Virus record (IMG/VR): IMGVR_UViG_3300020371_000005
Span: 17,362-81,361 of that record
Source of the DNA: a virus
Length of the DNA stretch: 64,000 bases
Strand: one strand, 5' to 3'
A program made the position numbers and the translations under genes. The notes under the pieces were generated by a model, which did not search any database, was not told the DNA's origin, and saw nothing but the letters and a program-made list of their open reading frames with translations. Each line of letters starts with the position of its first letter. Within the stretch, counting starts at the first letter, position 1. Positions 39,671 to 44,829 of the stretch are shown here, piece after piece.

Positions 39671-39760
39671 AGTGGACGGTTTCCCAAGTGGTTTTCCCGT
39701 TTTGTATCACCGTGAACTACCTGACCCCTTGGGAACCTGTATATTAAAAGAGTCAAAGAA
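39671..39760 (+). promoter_or_regulatory. promoter-like element E6 / intergenic repeat copy B
   Basis: Contains AGTGGAC (39671-39677), the 22-base repeat shared with 38674 (here from 39690), then a second promoter-like stretch TGTATATTAAAAGAGTCAAAG (39738-39758) that shares the AGAGTCAAAG leader of E2 and E3. It precedes ATG 39771. Confidence 0.5.
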
Positions 39761-39770
39761 ATCACACCAA

Positions 39771-40094
39771 ATGCGTAAGATCGAAACCCAAATGAATGCC
39801 GCTCTCGCTAACAGCAAGAACTGGCAATCTGGCAACACTTCTGTTCACTACAACGAAGAAAACAACACCTCTGTTGTTCGTCTTCACGGTAACAAAATTG
39901 CCGTCTTGGGTGATGACTACCTTGAGATCTTTGATGGCGGTTGGCAAACAACTACCACCAAATCTCGTCTCAATGCTATCATCAACTGCTTCTGCAATGG
40001 CGTCACTGATGGTGTCTTTCAGAAGAATTATGAGTGGTTCGTTCGTGACAACAATGTCGTGAAAGAATTCACCAACGGTTACATCTTTGCCTGA
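39771..40094 (+). CDS. hypothetical protein (107 aa)
   Basis: Starts MRKIETQMNAALANSKNWQS, then a beta sheet (TSVVRLHGNKIAVLGDDYLE) and helix-strand end (RLNAIINCFCNGVTDGVFQK, YEWFVRDNNVVKEFTNGYIF). The layout suggests a single small globular domain, of a kind seen in both cyanobacteria and their phages. Function unknown. Confidence 0.5.
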   Translation: MRKIETQMNAALANSKNWQSGNTSVHYNEENNTSVVRLHGNKIAVLGDDYLEIFDGGWQTTTTKSRLNAIINCFCNGVTDGVFQKNYEWFVRDNNVVKEFTNGYIFA

Positions 40095-40174
40095 TTTCTT
40101 CAGAGGGTCTATGTAATTGTATCTCCACCCGCGAGATCTCCCCTCTCTCTTTTTTCCTCATCTCACTATCACAA

Positions 40175-40306
40175 ATGCGCCTCGCACTTACTGCCATTGT
40201 TGTTCTCCTCGGTGCTAATCTTGTTGTCGATTTACTTGACAGCAATCTGTCTGACGTTATCAACAATCGCCGTGAAACTATTGAGCGCCAGATCAATCAA
40301 TTATGA
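40175..40306 (+). CDS. small membrane or secreted protein (43 aa)
   Basis: Starts MRLALTAIVVLLGANLVVDL, a single hydrophobic helix, then LLDSNLSDVINNRRETIERQ. Could be a membrane anchor or uncleaved signal. The upstream 80 bases are pyrimidine-rich with no clear promoter. Confidence 0.4.
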   Translation: MRLALTAIVVLLGANLVVDLLDSNLSDVINNRRETIERQINQL

Positions 40307-40319
40307 TTGACAATTAACT

Positions 40320-40326
40320 CTAAATA
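40320..40326 (+). promoter_or_regulatory. late promoter CTAAATA
   Basis: CTAAATA after the preceding stop and 57 bases before the next ATG. A terminator hairpin lies just downstream, within the first bases of the expected transcript. Confidence 0.4.
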
Positions 40327-40337
40327 AGTTACACTTA

Positions 40338-40362
40338 GGGGATCAAATTGATCTCCTTTTTT
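40338..40362 (+). terminator. Rho-independent terminator
   Basis: GGGGATC/GATCTCC stem (one G-T pair), AAATT loop, then TTTTTT. Separates the small-gene block from the next oxygenase gene. Confidence 0.75.
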
Positions 40363-40382
40363 ATTGTCGTTATTGCTCCATT

Positions 40383-41027
40383 ATGCCTAACTTATCGGAC
40401 AATTTTGAGTCGATTGCAACAACTAACGTCTACGGCGTGTTTCTAACACCTATTGGCGTATATCGTAATCCAGACCATAAAGAACATAAACAAATAATTC
40501 TTGACTATATTCGGTCAATGAATCCCGAAGATGTGAACGTCTCGCCCCGTTCAGATATTAACACTGGTATCAAGCAATTAGGCGGGATGAATATACTAAT
40601 GACCCCAGAGTTAGCACCAATCAGAGAGACCATCTCTAAGGCGATTCTAGAGGTCAATGACGGAGGATTAGCATACGATATGAAACAACCAGTCCTCACA
40701 GATTCTGTTCTTGAGTTAGCAGATAAGGGATCATTCTACGCGCCCCACGAATACTCCAACACCGTCTATAGTGGCGTCTATTATGTTAATTTTGACCACG
40801 ATCAACATAGTCAACTAAAGTGGAAAAGATGCATCGGTTCGCCTTTCTATCCGATCGTACAAATGCCACAAACTAAGATCACTCCTTTCAATCAGTTAGA
40901 TACACAAATTCCCACAGAAGAGGGAGACATTGTTATCTTCCCCTCTAATCTTTCCCACGGGTATGAATCAAACACTCACGGGAATAGAATTACTTTGTCC
41001 TTTAATGTTGCCCCTTGGTCAGAATGA
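40383..41027 (+). CDS. 2OG-Fe(II) oxygenase (TIGR02466/PF13759-like)
   Basis: This 214-residue protein starts MPNLSDNFESIATTNVYGVF, the usual opening of this family (LFPTPI-like GVFLTPIGVYR). Metal ligands are H122 in YAPHEYSNTVYSGVYYV (H-E-Y replaces the usual H-x-H) and H192 in IVIFPSNLSHGYESN, with GNRITLSFNVAPW carrying the 2OG arginine. Stands apart from the main cassette, next to an HNH endonuclease whose start overlaps its stop. Confidence 0.75.
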   Translation: MPNLSDNFESIATTNVYGVFLTPIGVYRNPDHKEHKQIILDYIRSMNPEDVNVSPRSDINTGIKQLGGMNILMTPELAPIRETISKAILEVNDGGLAYDMKQPVLTDSVLELADKGSFYAPHEYSNTVYSGVYYVNFDHDQHSQLKWKRCIGSPFYPIVQMPQTKITPFNQLDTQIPTEEGDIVIFPSNLSHGYESNTHGNRITLSFNVAPWSE

Positions 41028-41359
41028 ATCCATTTACTAAAATCAACGAAAATACCTACCAAGATATGGCAGGAGTGTTATACAAACCTATCCCACAATA
41101 CGAAGATTATTTTGTATCAAGTGATGGAGAGATCTATTCAACTAAGTGGGGTAAATGGAAACGCCTTAAAGTTCATCTAAATGAAAACGGTTATAGAAGA
41201 GTAACCCTCAGACAAGAGGGGCGGACAGTAGTAAGAAGATGCGCTAGATTGACCGCTCTTGCTTTTCATCCTGCGGAGTCTAATCATACCAACGTTTTTC
41301 ACATCGACGGAGACAAAGTGAACGACCATTATACTAACTTAAGATGGGGAACAGAGTGA
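41024..41359 (+). CDS. NUMOD4/HNH-type homing endonuclease
   Basis: This 111-residue protein shows the NUMOD4 module YKPIPQYEDYFVSSDGEIYS, then GYRRVTLRQEGRTVVRRCAR, and an HNH-like core VFHIDGDKVNDHYTNLRWGT in the pattern V-x-HIDG-x-K-x-N-x-x-x-NL-x-W-x-T. It is a free-standing phage homing endonuclease. Its ATG overlaps the stop of the oxygenase gene. One asparagine of the usual HNH core is replaced, so activity is not assured. Confidence 0.75.
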   Translation: MNPFTKINENTYQDMAGVLYKPIPQYEDYFVSSDGEIYSTKWGKWKRLKVHLNENGYRRVTLRQEGRTVVRRCARLTALAFHPAESNHTNVFHIDGDKVNDHYTNLRWGTE

Positions 41360-41362
41360 TAG

Positions 41363-41407
41363 TTTTCCACAATGTTTTCCACAAAAGGTATCAATCTCTG
41401 TGGAAAA
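41363..41407 (+). promoter_or_regulatory. cluster of three cyanobacterial-type DnaA boxes
   Basis: TTTTCCACA occurs exactly at 41363-41371 and 41375-41383 and as its complement TGTGGAAAA at 41399-41407. TTTTCCACA is the reported DnaA-box consensus of Synechococcus-type origins. The second and third copies also form a nine-base hairpin. AT-rich DNA follows (41408-41453). No T-run, so not a terminator. Confidence 0.45.
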
Positions 41408-41414
41408 TAAATGG

Positions 41415-41421
41415 TTAAATA
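41415..41421 (+). promoter_or_regulatory. possible late promoter TTAAATA
   Basis: TTAAATAAATATA lies in the AT-rich stretch after the DnaA-like boxes, 33 bases before the next small ORF. Weaker match than CTAAATA. Confidence 0.3.
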
Positions 41422-41453
41422 AATATACTCTCGAATTTTATCTTTCGCCTTAA

Positions 41454-41576
41454 ATGTACGGAACTGATGTGACCTTAGACTCTACTCTATCGCGAGACAG
41501 TTGTCAACACTTAGAGGACGAAGAGAAATTCACACAAACTATTGACATTTTCGGAGGTTTTCCTTATAGTTCCTAA
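41454..41576 (+). CDS. possible small protein (40 aa)
   Basis: Starts MYGTDVTLDSTLSRDSCQHL and ends FGGFPYSS. Its 3' part coincides with a sigma70-type promoter. No ribosome site seen, so low confidence. Confidence 0.25.
   Translation: MYGTDVTLDSTLSRDSCQHLEDEEKFTQTIDIFGGFPYSS
41542..41570 (+). promoter_or_regulatory. consensus sigma70 promoter TTGACA-N17-TATAGT
   Basis: TTGACA at 41542-41547 and TATAGT at 41565-41570 with the ideal 17-base spacer; the best host-type promoter in the window. Transcription would start near 41577, ahead of the 64-residue basic protein. Likely an early promoter. Confidence 0.7.
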
Positions 41577-41611
41577 GTAGTCCAGTTCTGCACATTATTG
41601 CCGACAATCTG

Positions 41612-41806
41612 ATGGGTCGCACTTACAAACGCAACGACACGTATAGGTCAAATAGACCGAAATCTTTGAGGGAAAAACGATCAACAAGAACCCGCACTAA
41701 GTATGATCAATTCAATGACACATACAAGGGTGAACAACACAATCGAACAAACAGTAAGCAACAACTAGACAACAATGATTTCGACGGAGATGTATTCAAT
41801 GGTTGA
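41612..41806 (+). CDS. small basic hypothetical protein (64 aa)
   Basis: Starts MGRTYKRNDTYRSNRPKSLR, very rich in Arg/Lys/Asn, with an acidic end (NDFDGDVFNG). Charge suggests nucleic-acid binding. First gene behind the consensus promoter. Function unknown. Confidence 0.45.
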   Translation: MGRTYKRNDTYRSNRPKSLREKRSTRTRTKYDQFNDTYKGEQHNRTNSKQQLDNNDFDGDVFNG

Positions 41807-41945
41807 CCCTAATGAGTATCAACAACTAGACAACGATTGGATAGATGAATTCCTCGAAGATGATTCGGATGATGTCTTTGAAGATCTCGAATTTGATGAT
41901 CAATCAGGGGGAGATATTGACATCGATTACACTACACAAGAATGA
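41799..41945 (+). CDS. small acidic hypothetical protein (48 aa)
   Basis: Starts MVDPNEYQQLDNDWIDEFLE and is about 40 percent Asp/Glu. It overlaps both neighbours (8 and 4 bases). It follows a very basic protein, and the pair might form a complex; this is a guess. Confidence 0.4.
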   Translation: MVDPNEYQQLDNDWIDEFLEDDSDDVFEDLEFDDQSGGDIDIDYTTQE

Positions 41946-42130
41946 AACGATTTGAGTTCTTATGTGAACTAATGGAGGCACAATCTCTGCCTCCTTCGGA
42001 GTTAGTGGAATGGGCACAATTTGTGCTTGACACTGAAATCGAACCGTGGTACACTAAGTATCATAAACTATTGAATTATTGCGTCTCGGAGGGTATGTGC
42101 TACCACGTGCAATCCTCCGAGGGTTATTGA
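41942..42130 (+). CDS. small hypothetical protein (62 aa)
   Basis: Starts MKRFEFLCELMEAQSLPPSE in an ATGA overlap; helical, with WAQFVLDTEIEPWYTKYHKL. Function unknown. Confidence 0.45.
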   Translation: MKRFEFLCELMEAQSLPPSELVEWAQFVLDTEIEPWYTKYHKLLNYCVSEGMCYHVQSSEGY

Positions 42131-42248
42131 CATTTTTCGCATATTAAAAAGGGACCCGCTCTGCAACCTACAACAGTATAGGGTCGCATATATTATCGAA
42201 AACGCATTTATGGGTCCCCCCATATACAAAATTTTTTTCTGGTAAAAA
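42131..42248 (+). other. intergenic region with long-range inverted repeat
   Basis: GGGACCC (42151-42157) and its complement GGGTCCC (42212-42218) enclose 54 bases and could fold the leader of the NlpC/P60 gene; a third partial copy GGGTCGC is at 42181. No clear promoter hexamers, though TTGACA occurs at about 42127. Confidence 0.3.
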
Positions 42249-42674
42249 ATGACCAAAAGAGTCCGTCTAGCATTTGAGGAAGAGTATTCTGAGTTCCTCG
42301 GAAGGGAGTGGGGAGGACAACGAGGAGGTGGGTGTTTCCGCCTGCTGTATGACGTTGGAATCGCTCTGGGCATCCACGAGTGTAAGGAAGACTATTCATT
42401 CAACCACCGAGCGTTCCTGAGGGACCTCTGGGAGGACGAAGGATGGGAGGTGTTCAGGGAATCAGAGATGGGTGAGCAGTTCGACCTCGGAGATTTGAAA
42501 AAATATGATGTGTTGCTGATGAACCTCGGCAGCAATCGGTTGAATCACGGGGCACTGTACCTAGGAGATGGTTACATCTTACATCACAAAGCATTTGATA
42601 TTAGTCGCGTGGAAAAAGTTCAAACATACATAGCTTCAACAATGTATGTTATTAGGAAACGGGATGTCTCGTAG
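42249..42674 (+). CDS. NlpC/P60-family cysteine hydrolase
   Basis: This 141-residue protein has the papain-like order of NlpC/P60 enzymes: FLGREWGGQRGGGCFRLLYD with the nucleophile C29, KYDVLLMNLGSNRLNHGALY with H100, and YLGDGYILHHKAFDISR. Such phage proteins cleave peptidoglycan stem peptides, either in the tail tip (lambda gpK type) or as endolysins. No signal peptide or binding domain. Either a tail or a lysis role is possible. Preceded by a T-rich ribosome-poor leader, so translation may be controlled by structure. Confidence 0.7.
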   Translation: MTKRVRLAFEEEYSEFLGREWGGQRGGGCFRLLYDVGIALGIHECKEDYSFNHRAFLRDLWEDEGWEVFRESEMGEQFDLGDLKKYDVLLMNLGSNRLNHGALYLGDGYILHHKAFDISRVEKVQTYIASTMYVIRKRDVS

Positions 42675-42825
42675 ATTTATTCTTACGATTGACGAAGATG
42701 ACCACGGCGATCTCTTTGTCACACTACCCGATGAGTTAACAGAAGAACTTGGATGGCTCATTGGGGATACACTACAATACCAAGTCGATGATGAAACCCT
42801 TGTTGTGACTAAACTGGATGAATAA
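42664..42825 (+). CDS. SpoVT/AbrB-like small protein (53 aa)
   Basis: Starts MSRRFILTIDEDDHGDLFVT, then LPDELTEELGWLIGDTLQYQ and TLVVTKLDE. The order strand, LP-x-E-L-x-x-x-LG-x-x-x-GD-x-x-x-x, strand is that of the AbrB/MazE swapped-hairpin fold. Acidic rather than basic, so it may bind protein or RNA polymerase rather than DNA. Overlaps the NlpC/P60 gene by 11 bases. Confidence 0.5.
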   Translation: MSRRFILTIDEDDHGDLFVTLPDELTEELGWLIGDTLQYQVDDETLVVTKLDE

Positions 42826-42988
42826 ACTGACATTAGACCAGAAGAAACTGATCTTTGATGCTGTTCGTTACTATCAGATGAATGCGATTGGACCTTTTAA
42901 GGAAAGACGCTATAATGAATGCGACAAGATTCTACAGCAACTTGAATCCTCCAGGAACTTTTATGAAAAAGGCGAGTGCGACATCTAA
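42818..42988 (+). CDS. small hypothetical protein (56 aa)
   Basis: Starts MNKLTLDQKKLIFDAVRYYQ; helical with NECDKILQQLESSRNFYEKG at the end. Overlaps both neighbours. Function unknown. Confidence 0.45.
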   Translation: MNKLTLDQKKLIFDAVRYYQMNAIGPFKERRYNECDKILQQLESSRNFYEKGECDI

Positions 42989-43169
42989 GTGGGAGATCTC
43001 TCTCACTGATGAGGAGCGTAAACTTATCTGCAACTCAGGTAAGTGGGCTCTTATCTACAAGGCAGATGTTTGTGGTGGCAAGGAGTTAGAGAAAGTACAA
43101 GCATTATGGCGTTCTATTCGTGAAAAACTAGGAGAGTATGATGACAGTCCCTTCGTTGGAGGTAATTGA
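42963..43169 (+). CDS. small hypothetical protein (68 aa)
   Basis: ATG 42963 preferred (upstream in-frame ATG 42915 would overlap the previous gene more). Starts MKKASATSKWEISLTDEERK; helical with REKLGEYDDSPFVGG at the end. Overlaps the next oxygenase start by 32 bases. Confidence 0.45.
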   Translation: MKKASATSKWEISLTDEERKLICNSGKWALIYKADVCGGKELEKVQALWRSIREKLGEYDDSPFVGGN

Positions 43170-43689
43170 CAATTTCTTGCCTGAAGATTTGTTCTACAAG
43201 ATGCAAGAACAGATCTGTGGAGATCAATGTTTTCCTTGGTATCTGAATCACGCGAAGGTGATGCACGTTGCTCGTGCATTTGATCCAGAACTACAAGCGA
43301 AGGAATTATACAACTGGCAAATGGTGCATAAGTTCTATGAGTTAGGTAGACCACAATCCCAGGAGTGGGAATACATCTTACCTCTCATTAACTACTTGCG
43401 ACCTCGTGCCTTAATACGGATCAAAGCAAATTTGAACCATCACACAGATAGTATGATAGAGTATGACTATCACACAGACTGTGGAGAGTATGGTATGAAC
43501 GACTTTGAGGGGGCAACCACTGCGGTGTTCTATCTGAATACCTGCGATGGTTATACCTTCTTCAAGGACGGTACGAAGGTGAACTCGGTAGAGAACCGAC
43601 TTGTTCGTTTCCCTGTTGATACACCACACGCTGGCACATCTACAACTGACCAGAAGTTTCGTTTTGTCCTAAATTTGAATTATTTCTGA
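43138..43689 (+). CDS. 2OG-Fe(II) oxygenase
   Basis: This 183-residue protein follows GGAGAG and starts MMTVPSLEVIDNFLPEDLFY. Ligands H112 and D114 in IEYDYHTDCGEYG, H164 in FPVDTPHAGTST, and the arginine of KFRFVLNLNYF are all present. The TAVFYLNTCDGYTFFKDG strand pair matches the oxygenases at 27728 and 30355, suggesting a common ancestor. Substrate unknown. Confidence 0.8.
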   Translation: MMTVPSLEVIDNFLPEDLFYKMQEQICGDQCFPWYLNHAKVMHVARAFDPELQAKELYNWQMVHKFYELGRPQSQEWEYILPLINYLRPRALIRIKANLNHHTDSMIEYDYHTDCGEYGMNDFEGATTAVFYLNTCDGYTFFKDGTKVNSVENRLVRFPVDTPHAGTSTTDQKFRFVLNLNYF

Positions 43690-43765
43690 TATATAAGGGG
43701 AAGTAAAACGGTTCTAGGGGCACCCCCCGCGAGCGTTTTCCCTATACTAATACATTAAACATACT

Positions 43766-44578
43766 ATGACATTTGGCACAAACTTCGATCCAGACTACGA
43801 TTACAATCCAAACTTCATACAACCAAAAGGCACTAGACAAAACACTGAACTAAAAGATATACTCGATATAGCATATACAGTACCAGGAGAGCTAGTTACG
43901 TCCCTACCTGGGGAGAAGTGGAAACTAGCGCGTGTAGTAGAATACGGTAAGGAGATTATCCTACCGTGGTATCACGTCAGTAACTTAGGGCGTGTGATTA
44001 GTCATATCCGCCATAACCGTACGCCATTGTATCGTTCGGGTAATCGGTGGGGTTATGACGAGAACCGTGTCTGTAACGGTAAGATGAAGAAGTTCGGTTC
44101 ACCTAATAAAGGGAAGAACGCAGCAGTTGAAGACTATCACTGGAAACTCTTCCTGAAGGTAGTGCACTGGGGTTTACTGGAACCAATCTGGTTGGATGAG
44201 GCAAAGACTAAACAGTCTCCTTCATCTGAAAGACAAGAGAAGGACCTACCTATCCATAGACTTGTCATTGACACCTGGGCACCCATCTATGAGGTGGATC
44301 CTGATGTTCCTGCAGAGATGCTAGAAGCAATGAGATGGCACTCTATGCCTAAGGAAGGCAAACTGTGGATGAACCCTATGTTTGAAGTCGATCATAGTGG
44401 TGAAGAACAGAACTCACTTGACAATAGAGTATTCAAACTTCGTCGCACTACTGGGGGCGATAACAACCGTGCGGCATTGATTGCACGTGGAGGTAGTCAC
44501 GGTAATCCTATTCAGGCACGTGTCACGACTTCAAAACCCAAAGAAACCCCAACCCTCGAAACCTTTTTTGTAAAATGA
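43766..44578 (+). CDS. HNH-type homing endonuclease-like protein (270 aa)
   Basis: The N-terminal half has a NUMOD4-like module ILPWYHVSNLGRVISHIRHN. Later come DLPIHRLVIDTWAPI (the HRLV-x-x-x-F site of HNH homing enzymes) and a C-terminal EVDHSGEEQNSLDNRVFKLR with DH, N and N-R at HNH-like spacing. It is larger than usual and may have extra DNA-binding sequence. The 76 bases upstream hold TATACTAA (about 43744) as a possible -10. Confidence 0.6.
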   Translation: MTFGTNFDPDYDYNPNFIQPKGTRQNTELKDILDIAYTVPGELVTSLPGEKWKLARVVEYGKEIILPWYHVSNLGRVISHIRHNRTPLYRSGNRWGYDENRVCNGKMKKFGSPNKGKNAAVEDYHWKLFLKVVHWGLLEPIWLDEAKTKQSPSSERQEKDLPIHRLVIDTWAPIYEVDPDVPAEMLEAMRWHSMPKEGKLWMNPMFEVDHSGEEQNSLDNRVFKLRRTTGGDNNRAALIARGGSHGNPIQARVTTSKPKETPTLETFFVK

Positions 44579-44829
44579 CCCAAACACCACCTGCTGTTCC
44601 AGAGTTTGAATCCTATGAGGAGGAGATTGAATGGAGATTTGGCAAGATCGCTGAGAGCATCAAGACTCTCGCGGAACGTAGTCAATCGACAGAAGCGTTC
44701 CTCCAGAGGGGTGCTGATATGATTCAGTACAAGATCCCAGGTCACACTGAGTATTCAAACCTACGTCAGATCTTTGACGATCTCTATTCCAGAATAAATA
44801 CACTGGAAGAGAAACTTAACAGTGACTAA
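44575..44829 (+). CDS. coiled-coil hypothetical protein (84 aa)
   Basis: Starts MTQTPPAVPEFESYEEEIEW in an ATGA overlap. Two amphipathic helices (FGKIAESIKTLAERSQSTEA and LRQIFDDLYSRINTLEEKLN). Probably a structural helper of the large protein that follows, with which it overlaps by one base. Confidence 0.5.
   Translation: MTQTPPAVPEFESYEEEIEWRFGKIAESIKTLAERSQSTEAFLQRGADMIQYKIPGHTEYSNLRQIFDDLYSRINTLEEKLNSD

Noticed and set aside
40338-40362. Hairpin as a riboswitch or leader of the oxygenase gene
   Set aside because: The simple G/C stem followed directly by six T is a plain terminator for the upstream genes.
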